Shown: positions 33,449 to 44,881 of the stretch, one piece after another
Layout of the letters: each line of letters starts with the position of its first letter
How positions within the stretch are numbered: position 1 is the first letter of the stretch
NCBI GenBank assembly: GCA_003313425.1
Contig: NHZP01000011.1
Location: 310,001 to 374,000 of the forward strand
Length of the DNA stretch: 64,000 nt
Source of the DNA: Pseudopyrenochaeta lycopersici
Taxonomy: Eukaryota > Ascomycota > Dothideomycetes > Pleosporales > Pseudopyrenochaetaceae
Direction of reading: 5' to 3'
Notes under the pieces: model-generated
Seen by the model: only the letters and a program-made list of their open reading frames with translations
Database searches by the model: none
Told to the model about the DNA's origin: nothing
Program-made: the position numbers and the translations under genes

Positions 33449-34669
33449 ATGGGCCTAACGCCCATCAAGATACGAGGTCGCCATTCGACATACCGAAAGA
33501 ATCCCAAAATCGTCCCTTCCAAACTCCGACCGTCCACATCTTCGTCACAGTCTTTGCAAGCACCGTCTTCGGAAATTCGCCAAAGAAAACGCACTATCAA
33601 GAAGGTGAAAGTGGCCATGCACGCTATGCCTACACTTCAAGGCCTCCCACAGGAAATCTTGGAGATGATTTTCCTCTACAGTATGAACATTTCGCTTCCA
33701 CGGGCATCCCCTTTACTAGGCCAAAAGCTGTCTTCGAGAGCTATCACTATGGAGTTTACAATGCAATCATTTTTCCACACGGTAGACCACAGAACCAACG
33801 CCCGGGATCGAAAGGTCACTTCTGACCCTCAGTTACAATCCGACGTACTATCCTGCCGATTCTTCACTTACGCCTTCTTTCTTGCCTACGTGCAGAGAGC
33901 ACACGATGCGTTGATTAAGCTTCGCGGCAAAGCATGGGAGAAGACCGGCGTTCCGGTGCTCGGTGTACGCGAGTTCGACGAATTGTTTGTATATCGATTC
34001 ACGAGAATCCCGTACCTCGCTTTCGCAAATGGGTTCCACGTGCCTGAGAAATTGCTGCATGGGCCGTTCACGAAGGACAAGTCATCATTGCTTTATGTCC
34101 TAGTGGCTATGGGTGGGGAGATTGATTGGACAGGTAGTATGGCGGGCGAAGCAGCGAAGTCGGGGATGAAAGAGGCCATTAAAGAGGGAAATGAATATGC
34201 AGTTGCGAGCTTGGCTGTGCTCCTAGGTGTGCGAAAAGCAATCAGTACAGACATGTTGCGGTATGCGGTCATTACCTGTAATTGTCCGATCAACATGATG
34301 CGCCACCTCCTCTTCAATGCGCAAATCCTGGGAGCCGATGTATCCAAGTACACACTCGATTTCTACGATCCGAAGCTCTGGGCTTGGGCTGATGAAAATG
34401 ACGAGCGCGGCGACGTACTAAAAAGTATGCTCAGGGAGGCCGATGCGTTTGATTTGCAGTTTTACTTTGAAGAAGATGCAGATTGGACCAAGATTGTGGG
34501 GTTTCCGTATGGAGGCATTCGGTTTGATACACGGACGGTACTCAATACTTTTGTGAAAGAAATGCTCACAAATCTTTATACTAACTATGGGAGGAAAATC
34601 ACCAGGACGAGGCGTCAGATCGCTGAACAACGGACAATGACTGAAAATGTAGCGCCGTTGCTGGTGTAG
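33449..34669 (+). CDS. F-box-like fungal protein, function unknown
   Basis: Single-exon gene of 406 residues. The N-terminus is basic (about 1-55), followed by a short F-box-like segment, LQGLPQEILEMIFLYSMNIS (about 64-83), the usual substrate-adaptor motif that binds Skp1. The remainder looks helical, with the block NEYAVASLAVLLGVRKAIS reminiscent of ankyrin-like helices often found in Dothideomycete proteins of this kind. No catalytic motif is visible. It may be an SCF ubiquitin-ligase adaptor; the target is unknown. It starts 245 nt from NUP53 in the opposite direction. Confidence 0.8.
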   Translation: MGLTPIKIRGRHSTYRKNPKIVPSKLRPSTSSSQSLQAPSSEIRQRKRTIKKVKVAMHAMPTLQGLPQEILEMIFLYSMNISLPRASPLLGQKLSSRAITMEFTMQSFFHTVDHRTNARDRKVTSDPQLQSDVLSCRFFTYAFFLAYVQRAHDALIKLRGKAWEKTGVPVLGVREFDELFVYRFTRIPYLAFANGFHVPEKLLHGPFTKDKSSLLYVLVAMGGEIDWTGSMAGEAAKSGMKEAIKEGNEYAVASLAVLLGVRKAISTDMLRYAVITCNCPINMMRHLLFNAQILGADVSKYTLDFYDPKLWAWADENDERGDVLKSMLREADAFDLQFYFEEDADWTKIVGFPYGGIRFDTRTVLNTFVKEMLTNLYTNYGRKITRTRRQIAEQRTMTENVAPLLV

Positions 34670-34817
34670 GATGTATTCATGAATACATAAGACAATCGTA
34701 CATCGTGATAGCATATCAACTCTGAGTCCTTTGTTCCGGTCTGAGCTTGTAGTATGTCTCTACGTTCTAGCCTCTCGCCTGTTTGCAGCGCCCACGTACC
34801 TCTTCATTTGTGAAGGT

Positions 34818-35960
34818 TTACACATACTGGCTCAACCACCGGATTCCCTCCCCATAGCCCTGCCTCATGACTACACTGCACATAAACACCTCCACCGGCC
34901 TGATGCCTTCTAGTGGGACCTTGCCCTTGCCGGTTGTCTGGTACAAGCCTAGCGCCGCGCGCAGCTGGTCCTCGCTGATTGCGTCTGGATGGTCGATCTT
35001 GTTGCCCAAGATGACGAAGGGCGTCGATTTAAGCTCGTCCATGGCGAGTAAAGCGTCGAGTTCGGCTTTGGATTCGGAGAGACGCTCATGGTCTTTTGCG
35101 TCGACGAGGAAAACGATGCCGGAGACTTCGGGGACTGTGAAATAAGGACATTAGGAAGGGTTTGATAGGAGAAGCGACACAAAGGCTCACAGTAATCGCG
35201 CCATAATCGTCGTGCTTGTGCGTGGCCTCCGAGATCGAAAGTGGTGAATTTGACGTTCCCTATCGCGAGTTCTTCTGAAGTGGGATGCAGAGTCGGCTGG
35301 CTGGATTGCTTGGGTTAGATATAACCAACAGCATGAGGTACTTAGTGCTTACAGGACCGCAACCCTATCGTTTTTGAGCATGTGCAAAAGCCTGAGTGCA
35401 TTAGTCAAATTCCTCATGCACGCTTACTGAACGTACGTGGTCTTTCCAGCATTGTCCCTGCATCCACGTTAGCATGTGAAGACCGCAAGCATTCTAAATT
35501 CATGGTAAACTTACAGCCCAAGGAAGAGAAGCTTAGCATGCTTTGAGAGCAAATTAGCTTTCGACCATCATGGATCTTGAAAGTCGTTCGTTACCTTATT
35601 CATCAAGCCAAGAGAGGACAAAACGTCCCAGACTGTTGCATCATATCAGTATATTCCTTTGATACATGTGTTGACATTGTAGATTCTACTGATAGCCATG
35701 CGGTGATAGAGCCGACGCAAATGCTGGGATTAGCGTAGTCCACTCGATGGCCCAATTCATGCATAAGGACATCGTATGTGGAGAATACAACATGATTCCT
35801 GCGCATTTGTGGTGCATCATTTCGTGCGAAAAGGTATACGGTGCGACTGGCGACGTGCGATGTATGCGAGAATGGACAAGTGAACTTACACCTGTCGCAA
35901 GATCAGTAACACGGCCATAGAGTTTAGCAACATGATAACTTACCAATCAAGAATCCACAT
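34818..35960 (-). CDS. SAR1: small GTPase Sar1 (COPII coat assembly)
   Basis: Starts COPII vesicle formation at endoplasmic reticulum exit sites. Eight exons: 35944-35960, 35890-35891, 35595-35632, 35515-35540, 35437-35457, 35353-35391, 35191-35300 and 34818-35134; introns of 52, 257, 54, 57, 45, 52 and 56 nt; 189 residues, the exact family length. The N-terminal amphipathic helix [16 protein letters not shown] has the conserved pattern. Motifs: GLDNAGKT (27-34), DLGGH (70-74), NKID and the conserved C-terminus [15 protein letters not shown]. The second exon is a 2-nt microexon, GT, that completes Trp6 and begins Phe7. Without it the frame is lost (see findings). Confidence 0.95.
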
Positions 35961-37420
35961 GATTGCAGTGAGGGGCTGATATCGTCAAAACAATATGCGT
36001 CTAAGGCTGTGCTATGTCAAAAGTACGATTGCGTCGCTGAGCGGTAAGATAGAAGTTCGGGGTTGAGGCGCTCTTGGTTGAGCAGGGATGTGGCCAACAA
36101 GCGAATTGACACGTGCTGCGCGTCTCACGTGCTCTCCTGTTCACGACTAGGTACCGCAACCATGTTTTGAAAAACATACTCGTCTATTGGAAACAAACAA
36201 CTATGGAAATCTATTCAATATTTTGTAAAATATACACCCAAAGAGTGTCAGTAAAGTGGCTCAATCGGCCCACAGCGTCTCCTTTCACCTGCATTTATCT
36301 CACGACGGTAATGTTTGGTCTTCATGGACCTACAATTGGAACTTATTCGCACGGCTTTACCTACGTGTCTATGACATCTGCGACCTAGAACAATAAGGTC
36401 ATATGTATGTAAGACATTGTTGAGAGTTCGACCTCTGATGTTATCTGCGACTAGTCTCACCTTCAGTAGCATGCAAACTGTGAAGGATCAGGAGTATTCA
36501 TTCATATACTCAAAGTTTCTATTTGCACAGTCCCAAATATGGTAGATGATTCAATGAGGTCCAGCACCTTGAACCTTCGCGGAATCGCCGGTAAGATGCA
36601 CTCCGTCAGGTGTTCATGATTGACAATGTGTGAAGAATATCGAGTCACGTAAATGTCTTTGATGTATTTACAGATATTCTACCAAACAGGTCAGTCTCGC
36701 GGTCTCGGGCGCTATTGGGCGTAACGATAGCAGCGCAGCTAGTACTGTCCATCGGATGTTATTCCGTATTGCCAATGATAACGAAGGTGTTTTTGGGGCA
36801 GGGGCAGAGATCTAGGCCCAATGATATGGCAATTTGTCAAAAATGCCTAGAAACGCAGAAACAATGAGAAATCTGCTACGCTTAATGAGAACTATCCGCC
36901 GAGACCGAAGCTGAACAGGATGTAGATGCCTGTTGGGCAATATGTGCCTCGAACAAGTCTAGTTAAGGAGATTGAGGGATGAAATAATGACATAGTCTTT
37001 CTTGTTGTAAATCCAAAAGTGGCTTGATGAGCTGACTGGTGCTACACGTGCGCTAAAACAACTTTCCGAGCAACCTTAAGCTGATGACCGTGGGCTTGGG
37101 ATCCGAAGGGTGGCCGAAATGTCAGACTTGGCCCCCACTCGAACTCTTATTGGTAGGCAATGATTTCAATCGCCTTGTGATGATGATATCTCTACCACCG
37201 CCAGGTGAAATGATGTGAGATGCAATAAGCATATCAGTCTAGCGGGAGATCACCGATGCTTGGCATTGCTGTGTCCAATCTGCTTCAGCAGATCCTATGT
37301 CCAAACCACAGCGTAAGCTGGCAAGACCGGGTTGTGGGTAAAGGCTACCTAAGTGGAGTTGTTCGCCCATCATAGCGCGCAGGGCGGCTGACGCGCCTAC
37401 GTTCAGCCTCATAATTAATT
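35961..37420. other. intergenic, AT-rich, nothing recognised
   Basis: About 1.5 kb upstream of SAR1. Only short frames. The part next to 35961 is the SAR1 promoter. No repeat or transposon remnant could be identified by eye. Confidence 0.5.
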
Positions 37421-37726
37421 ATGAGAGAGGATGTGAAACTGTTTCGGAAAAGAGCCCAACTGCACCCTGTGATTGCTCCATTGGTGGTCGTCGTCTCACT
37501 TGCAGTTTGTGCAAGGATGTTGAACTCGAAGGATGTGAGAGAGCGGGCCCAACGGCCGCATGGTCTAACGGCATCCCCGAGCATCAGGAAACGTCCAGCT
37601 AACTTGCGCAAAATGTACATCTGCCCAAGACATCCGGAAACTCATGTATCCGTACTGAAAGTTGGTGAACAGCGTGAGTTTTGTGAATTTTGCAGCGGAA
37701 AAGCGGTGAAGTCTGGGTTGGACTGA
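37421..37726 (+). CDS. possible 101-residue membrane protein
   Basis: A single frame with one clear membrane segment (HPVIAPLVVVVSLAVCARM, about 15-33). Its charged N-terminus and HPxxAPL start resemble small mitochondrial inner-membrane proteins of the B12D/NDUFA4 kind. The C-terminal part carries CPRH and CEFC, which could form a zinc site. I cannot exclude that an upstream exon is missing or that this is an eroded copy. No homologue is firmly recognised. Confidence 0.3.
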   Translation: MREDVKLFRKRAQLHPVIAPLVVVVSLAVCARMLNSKDVRERAQRPHGLTASPSIRKRPANLRKMYICPRHPETHVSVLKVGEQREFCEFCSGKAVKSGLD

Positions 37727-38691
37727 TCTTGGAAGTGGCTGAGCACATTGCTCTACCAGCCACTGCACGGCTCATCCGATGAGCCACCCAACGCCGTTAA
37801 CCCTAATCCGTCAGCACCGCACATCAGCGTCAGCCTCAAGTCGACCTCTTCTGCTTAGTTATTACTGAGCCCATCGACGTTTCCTAATATACGCCGGAAT
37901 GTTGACTTTCCGAATACTCAGTCGCAAACTCCGCTTCATTGCGCCTACCACTACAACTACACCACTTCACAATAGTATGCTCAGCTGCGTGCTGCGCGTT
38001 GTAGGTTACGATGCCATTTACTCAAAGAAATCAGAAGTCCGAGCAATTGAGCAGCGATGACACCTTCCCGAGCACCTCTTTGAATCAGAGGGACCCACTT
38101 AAGGTCGCAAATGCCTGCTCACGATTTCTATCCACGAGTAACATCTCATACCGACACTCTCGGCATTGGACTGGTGGCTGCCAGCCTAAAAGCACGTTCA
38201 CGATACCCCCCAGCTTCAGATCTACCGGGCCGCCAGGCTCAGGATCGAGTCATAAAGCTCTCCCCTACAGCTTACGATCTGACCACAGCGCTCGTGCTTG
38301 ACAGGCGGGAGGCCCGTCGATGCAGGCCACGTTCCCTGGTAGTTTACTACAATCCACCTGAACGCAACCATCGAACAATCGGAGCCGTACGAGTCGATAA
38401 GGCTGACGTCCTACAACATTTACAGCCCAAGTTCTTACCTTAGCCCCTGGTATCGACCCTAAACAGCTATCAATCTGGACCACCACATGGCTTCATGACG
38501 GTGTGGCTTCGGCGGACTGATTGTTCCTGGAATCCAACTGGCGTTCTCTTCTGCCATCAGCTTGACCTGCCTAGATTACTGCGTCTCATTTGATCTAGGT
38601 AACACGACCATAGCTCGGCAGGCTGAGCCGTTACAACACTTGGGTGTCAGTACCATATGTATATAATAGTCTACATGCTTCTCATCACCAT
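37727..38691. other. intergenic and leader of the orphan gene at 38692
   Basis: About 960 nt, C/T-rich on the plus strand between 37.8 and 38.2 kb as in fungal leaders. Overlapping frames at 38011-38443 show no domain. Confidence 0.45.
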
Positions 38692-39819
38692 ATGGGTGCA
38701 TCAAAGCAGGAAGACTTTCCCCTCTCCTCATCTAAGTCGTCTCTGGGTTCACCTACTGTTTTCGGTATATCACCATCCAGCTACTTGACGGTTCCAAATT
38801 CCAGGTCATTTAGATCACCACTTCCACTGCCGGGACCAATCGCCTTCGAGGAAGACGAGTTGAACATACACATTGATTCAGACCAAAGTTCAGCTTCCGA
38901 GCCTCTGCCTCAAATCCTCGTCCTATCTCGAAACAGTACGCCCACCGGATCTTGTACCTCAACATCATCCCAAAATCCGCCGAATATCCTCTCTGATCGA
39001 CTTTACATGTCGGTATACTCAACATCTTCGACCGATACTGAGCATAGCGAGTATAGCAACCCGCCAGCCCGACCTTATCGTATACCCAGCTTCTCAAGGA
39101 TGTCTGCATCCCGGAAGATATCTGCAGTACGTTCTCCACCCAGTTCAGGAATATCTGAAAACTGTAAATGCTGATACTATCTAGACAGAGAAGCAGCAGT
39201 ACATCCATGCACTGCAAACACACCAGATAAATACCTTGACTGAGCTACGGCGCGTTGAGAAAGCGTTTGCAGTTCTTGGTACGCCGGACTGTAGCGAGCC
39301 CATGACATCGGCGTGTAAGCGAGCCAACCGAGTGGGCCAAACCATGTGCTGACATGTTCTCAGGGTCGTATTACGTCGACTCGCATAGCCTGCTCACTGA
39401 GCTTCGAGGACTTACAAGAAACTATCCTTTCAGGTACATAGTCATGTTACACACTGCTAATCCACTACTTCAGCTGACATGTGGCCTGGAAATAGTTCCG
39501 ACTGTTTAGACGAAGCAAAACGCCGCGTCTACGCCGACCCTGCTAGCAACCGCTCCTGGAATTTATGCTGGTTGGTACTTAGCAAGGTTCAAAATGAGTA
39601 TGCTCTCATGCAACTTGATTAATAGTGGATCATGTTTTAATATTGTTTAGTAAACTCATTCCCTATTATGCCCGCTATCAGGCGTCGCAACCCGAGATGT
39701 GGGCCGGACACACTCCCTCTTCGGAGCAAATCACCCAGCTCACCAATGCCTTTGTCGCCGAATGGAACTACGCAAGCAGCCAGATGTTGCGCCACTGGGA
39801 CCAGCCGCCAATGCGCTGA
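38692..39819 (+). CDS. orphan fungal protein, five exons
   Basis: I do not recognise the family. Five exons: 38692-39126, 39185-39314, 39364-39433, 39496-39597 and 39651-39819; introns of 58, 49, 62 and 53 nt with good GT-AG sites; 301 residues. The first half is Ser/Pro-rich and probably disordered. The second half looks folded: a helical stretch (QTHQINTLTELRRVEKAF), then SWNLCWLVLSKVQNDKLIP and an end rich in aromatic residues (EWNYASSQMLRHWDQPP). The agreement of four phase-compatible introns across otherwise unconnected frames is the main evidence that this is a real gene. No signal peptide. Confidence 0.7.
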
Positions 39820-40657
39820 ATTTACAGCGAAGAGTCTTTGGTTTTCGGCCTCTCTGGTAGGCGCTGAGTGCCACTGAACACTTGTTGGGATTGCGTATAC
39901 ATTTTTTTTATCTCAGCTTCATTTTCTTCTCTTGCTTCTTGTCAATGTCCTTCAATCATTTCATAGCGCACTTTCTACTCCTGTGGAGCTCTTATTTTCA
40001 TATTGTCGCTTTTCAGTTGGCGTAGATTAGATGTGCAGCAAGCTGACAGCACCAGCTCGAATGATCTCTTCCATTTCCCTCTTCATAGCATACTGTTTCC
40101 TATGGCCACCTCAAATGGTCTTCAAGATTGATCACTGCGTCATCCGTCTCTTTCGTTCATATTTTCGACCATCCCATAGAAGTCTTCTTCTGTCAACTTT
40201 CGTACGCATTATCATTAGCAGCGTTTCCTCCCCCTCCTTCCCATTTCGAACTCATGATTGGGTCAATTGACTCTTTTCGGTTAGTACCATGCATGAACCT
40301 TTGTGTGCGCAGTCCCAGAAGCAGCTCCTGAGTGAACTACCAGGAAGTTTCATCCTACGCAAGGTCCCCCCGTTTGGCTCCGATTCAAGCTTCGAATTTG
40401 CAGTGCTTCCCGACTTTTCGGGTATAGGCTGTGTTGTTCTTCCACTATCACCTACGTACTGGCAATCAGGAAGCTATCCAGACGCTGACAAGGTGTAAGA
40501 ATAGGTTATGGCAATGACCATCAACCCCGTCCACGAGAAGGGCAATCCGTAAATTAACGAGGCCGAAGATTGGAGCGGCCTTCCTTTCATCTCCATACCC
40601 GGTGGGCGAGCCCTGTCTATCATCAGTAACCTAATTCAAAAGTGTACATGGGGACAC
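39820..40657. other. intergenic between convergent genes
   Basis: About 840 nt, T-rich near 39900-39960. Short frames only (40031-40498), none supported. Confidence 0.5.
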
Positions 40658-41680
40658 TCACACTACATCAGGAATATCGAAGCAAGCGTACTTCGACCTC
40701 TCTCCATCCTGAAGATTCTCGTTGGTCAATGCGGTTGCTTCATTCGGGAAGTCCATAATCGGAATGTTTGGATAGAAGTTCTTCTCCCGCATGATGTAGT
40801 GCCCTAGAGCATATAGCGCATAGCTCTCTGCATTATTCACGGCATCATATGGCATCTGTGTCGAGAGCACGGCGAGCAGCTTTGATCGAGTGGCACCATA
40901 CGCGTACTTCAAGTTCTGAACGCCCTTTGGTCCATCCATATCGGGTCGCTCGTTCAGCACACCGGCAAGCACAGAGGTGTTCATAGCGCCTTCGGTAACG
41001 GTCATCGTCCATTCTGTGGTTGAATTTGGGCCTCCAGGAATCGCCCGTTGCACCACGGCCTTTCCAATATCCGAGAAATGCATTACCATTCTCGCCCACA
41101 ACGTGGCCCTGTTATAATACGCCATGAGTAGATCCCTCTCCATCTGATTGTTTGCCTTCTTGTCAACTTTCTTCTCCAAACCATCCATCTTGAAATAGTC
41201 TTTGCAAAAGTTGACATGCGGCTCATTCCCTATATTGTATGCTGCATGGCTTCCTTCTCTTTTGTTGCCAAACGGGCACAGTCCCATCGGATCATCACAA
41301 CGAACGTGAATGTCTGCGTTCACTAGCCCTTCTTTTCCCTCTCTCGTGCTATATGCCGCGGCGCGTTGAAGATTCCCCCTAACCATGTCGGTGTAGTTTG
41401 TGATCTGTGACGGCCGACCGAAAAACTCGACTGAAGGTTGGGAAAATGAATCAAAGGGTACGGCGGCAGCGAAGAGAGAAGTCATTTCTGCGAAACCGTC
41501 ACGAATTTCATCGAGATCCGAACCGGAACAGCCTTCCCCGCCTGTGAGAGACGTGGCGTACTCGTCTTGCGCATCGCCTTTGTCCTCGCCGATGACGCCA
41601 TTAGGACGAGCGTATGCGTGTGATATTAGGAGGATGGTGAGGCAAGTCGGTAGTGACAGGAAGCTGCGGAGCGTGAACAT
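40658..41680 (-). CDS. secreted M35-like (deuterolysin-type fold) protein without HExxH
   Basis: Single exon, 340 residues, beginning with a signal peptide (MFTLRSFLSLPTCLTILLIS). The start at 41680 is preferred over an in-frame ATG 26 codons upstream because it gives this signal. The body resembles secreted fungal zincin-like proteins of the deuterolysin/Asp f 2 type: DIHVRCDDPMGLC, NEPHVNFCKDYF and the C-terminal NNAESYALYALGHYI. At the place where active members carry HExxH, this one reads YNRATLWARMVMHFSDIG, with no such motif. It may be a non-catalytic, metal-binding or wall-associated member. The family assignment is by eye. Confidence 0.7.
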   Translation of the reverse strand: MFTLRSFLSLPTCLTILLISHAYARPNGVIGEDKGDAQDEYATSLTGGEGCSGSDLDEIRDGFAEMTSLFAAAVPFDSFSQPSVEFFGRPSQITNYTDMVRGNLQRAAAYSTREGKEGLVNADIHVRCDDPMGLCPFGNKREGSHAAYNIGNEPHVNFCKDYFKMDGLEKKVDKKANNQMERDLLMAYYNRATLWARMVMHFSDIGKAVVQRAIPGGPNSTTEWTMTVTEGAMNTSVLAGVLNERPDMDGPKGVQNLKYAYGATRSKLLAVLSTQMPYDAVNNAESYALYALGHYIMREKNFYPNIPIMDFPNEATALTNENLQDGERSKYACFDIPDVV

Positions 41681-43881
41681 GTTGCGCGTGAAGGCTTGAT
41701 TGGTGGTAGCGTAATCTCGTGGGACGCGCGGTGTCTTCCAGGTTGTGGTGCCAGCCAACTCCCTACAGCGCCCGCAGCAATCGAGTCGTGTCTCGCAGTG
41801 AGCAAACCTGCCCTTCGTCCAGTCCAGCAGCAGTTCACTTCGGATGATGGGTCAATAGTTGTGGGCACTCGAGGAGGAAGTTGAGCGACACAGCAGCTTC
41901 TCAGAGGTGCCACACGTGCGCTTTCTCAGGAGTGCAGAAGGCATGAGCGCTTTGTGAGGCGTGTCGAACATGGCCAGCCTTTCCCGGGTCTTAATGCAAC
42001 CCTGATCGGCATGTGGGGCCTAAGGATTGGCCGGATCTTCAGGTGGGGTCGTTTGAGACGGTAGCGGCGTAACACTAGGTTTGTGGCGAGGAATCGAGTC
42101 ATGGTGGTGAAGTTTGGCTCAACTCTACTTTTGAATTGACTTCGTATTCTCGAGAGCTTCGCCTGCCTTTCCAATACGCTTGTGGTGTTCGTGATATCCC
42201 GAAAAATATAGACATCTTCCGCGCAAGACACTGTTCATGCGCTTCAGGTTCACCGTCACGTAGTGTCGCGGATCGCTCAATGAGGAAGGCGTAGGACGGA
42301 GATGAAACGCGAAGTAGAATACCAAGACTTATCAGATACCTCAACCCCGCCCCGCGGCCAGTATACATTAGAATCAATATTCTCGCACATGTCCTGTTGG
42401 CTGCTGCATGGCACGATATCTTCGCGTCTTCATGGATGTAGATTGCGATCCACAGCAATCGTACTATTGGTTATCTATGCTGCAACCCACGTGGGTATAT
42501 GCGAACATGGAGACAGACGACAGCATTCTTCAGCCAGACGCGACAATTTGTCTCGCAAGAGTGCCCAAGTGGAACTTCCAACATTACTGTCACTCGAGAG
42601 GTCCGCTCGTGCCAAGAGCGGGAGCGGAATTGCCGGGATATTTTTTCTGGCCTTGCTGTTATCTTCTGCACCGTCACCAAGCTGCTGTAGACTAAAAGAA
42701 CGTGAAGGCGAACATCACTTAAACTGAGATTCAAGATGCATGTGACGCTGTCGTCAAACGCCATCTTCCACGCCAACAAGACCTAGGCAATGACGTAGCT
42801 CATTAAAGACACGGCTCAGGAATGCGACAGATGGTGAAGCAAAAGATGGGATTCTTCCAGAACAGCGAGGGATTGACAGAGCCTGGACCACCTCAACAAC
42901 TCGATCCAGGCATGTCAAAGGCAACGCATGTATCTGAAACACCTTTGGCGGGAACTCCGATCTGTCGTCCCGTCTTGATATCCGCTGCAGCAACCATAGA
43001 GGTACATTCGTCTGGGGGGCAGATACCGGTCTGATCCCGGTGTTGTGAGCAACTCTCACGGCAAGTGGCTCGCAGTTGCCAGAACGGCATCAAAGGCTTT
43101 GCCGATGGGCAGACCGGGAGGGTTCGATCTGCTGTGGGTCGTTGGCGCTCTCCCTGCGTCACTTATCACCTCCCACAGCACGTCTAAAGGACTTGTCCTT
43201 GTATGACGCTGCCTCGATAATTTATAATTTTGACCCACTGCGTCGCAATCGGGCACACCGGTTGTCAGTAATCGTGTTGTCGAAATTGGCAGCATCACGT
43301 CTGCATTGTGATGAGGTGCCAAATCCGCGCTACCAGATTGACGTGCAGCAGTCACATTGCATGGAAGCAGTAAAGACGACGGCGATCCGGAAGAAACAAA
43401 CGTTCCACACCGACACATCACCATAGTCCGAACCGGTCGCGCATACAAGAGAGGCGGTCGGCGACACCGCGATTAAGGGTCGCGCAGCGGTTCGCTTGGC
43501 CGGCTAGCTTCACCCCCGCATGTACGGCCGTGGCCAATAGGATGCAGTCCTCGACAACGATGGCGGGCCGCACACATGAACCTGATGTGATGCTGGGTGC
43601 TGGGTGCTGTGTTGGCGTCGACAAAGGATCAAAAAGGTTACTGGCAGCCATCAGATGGTAGGGAACGCCCATGAGCATCGTTCGCAGTCGCCGCAGAGCC
43701 GCACTTTTGCCAATCCTGTGCCATCCGTGACCCACTCTGAGCCTGAGATATAAGGAGTTAGCCATTCCAGCATCGGGGGCGCGTGTGAAGGTTGACAAGT
43801 TGAAACAAAGTAAACGATCGATGACCCCTCCAGCGGACACTAAGCCCTACCCTTACCATTTAGCATCGATAGCCCAACGAG
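41681..43881. other. 2.2 kb without a supported gene
   Basis: Frames of up to 145 codons occur on both strands (for example 42302-42727, 43418-43840) but overlap one another, have no domains and no connected splice sites. Confidence 0.45.
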
Positions 43882-44881
43882 ATGACGCGCGAAACTCGAG
43901 AAACATCGCGAACACGCACAAGTGAGTGGTGATTCGCATTGGAATTCCGCCCTGCAGCTTGCAAGGCTGAGGATTCCTCTCCAATGACTGTGGAAAACGA
44001 GGCTGACGGTTGCATGCGCCACACTAGACCCCGCCAACACGTCCTTCGCGACCGGCCTGGATAATGTCTTGTCTCCGCGAATCATCGAAACAGACGACTG
44101 GGTGTTGCGACAGTCGTCGACGGACATCCACGCCCGCTTGGTGCATTTTGACGACGACATCTTGCAAGGCCTGGAGCCCAATATTTCGAGTCTCGCGGCG
44201 GGCGAGTACCCGCAGTCGCTGACCGTCAAGAGCGGAGGATCGTCCATGGCGCCTGCCCTCATCCACCAGCCATCCACACACCCGCCGTCGCTCTGCTCCT
44301 ACATTACAAACACCGACACCACCATCACCGAAACATCGGTCAGCACGGGGCTGGCGAGTCACTTCCCGGGCGTGCCGCTGCTGGAGGACAATAATGGCGT
44401 GCTGGAACTCCCGCGGGCACAGGTCAGCTCGCCGGTGTTTGAGTGCGCTTTTTGGTTCCTCTCCTGCAGACACATCTTCTCGGACGAAGAGGTCTGGCAG
44501 ACTCACTGTCTGAGCCACTTCCGTGGCGAAGAACCACCGCGATCCGTGCAGTGCCCGCTCTGCGACTGGGCCATGGCCTTCGACGACGGCTACGAAGCAT
44601 GGTACTCGCGCATGCACCACATAGCCCACGAACACAACATGTATGGCGAAACGCTGAGGACGAGCAGGCCAGACTTCCATCTCTTCCACTATCTGTGGCA
44701 GAGGAGGTTGATCGATGACCAGGACCTGAAGGAGTTGAAGGGCGGCAACCATAATCTGACGCATCTGCCGGGAAACTTCATCCAAACTCATAGGAGGATG
44801 AGGGGGAGGGAGAGGGAGGGGAGACGGCATAGAGTGCAGCATGTCGCTGTGACTCGACCACAGGGCTTACAACGTGTTTGA
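43882..44881 (+). CDS. C2H2-type zinc-binding protein
   Basis: Proposed two exons, 43882-43921 and 44028-44881, with a 106-nt intron, giving 297 residues. The second exon carries the evidence; the short first exon is a guess that supplies an ATG and keeps the phase. Two zinc-finger-like units follow each other: ECAFWFLSC...HCLSHF (about 150-175) and QCPLCDWAMAF...HHIAHEH (about 186-215), of the degenerate C2H2 type common in ascomycete proteins of unknown function. The C-terminus is basic (RRMRGREREGRRHR). It could bind DNA or RNA; no other domain is seen. A long frame on the opposite strand is its mirror. Confidence 0.65.

Noticed and set aside
42302..43840. Several frames of 100-145 codons on both strands
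   Set aside because: They overlap each other, lack motifs and cannot be connected by introns.
44024..44842. A 272-codon minus-strand frame opposite the C2H2 protein
   Set aside because: The plus-strand frame has ordered zinc-ligand motifs; the opposite one has none and is His/Arg/Val-rich as expected of a mirror frame.
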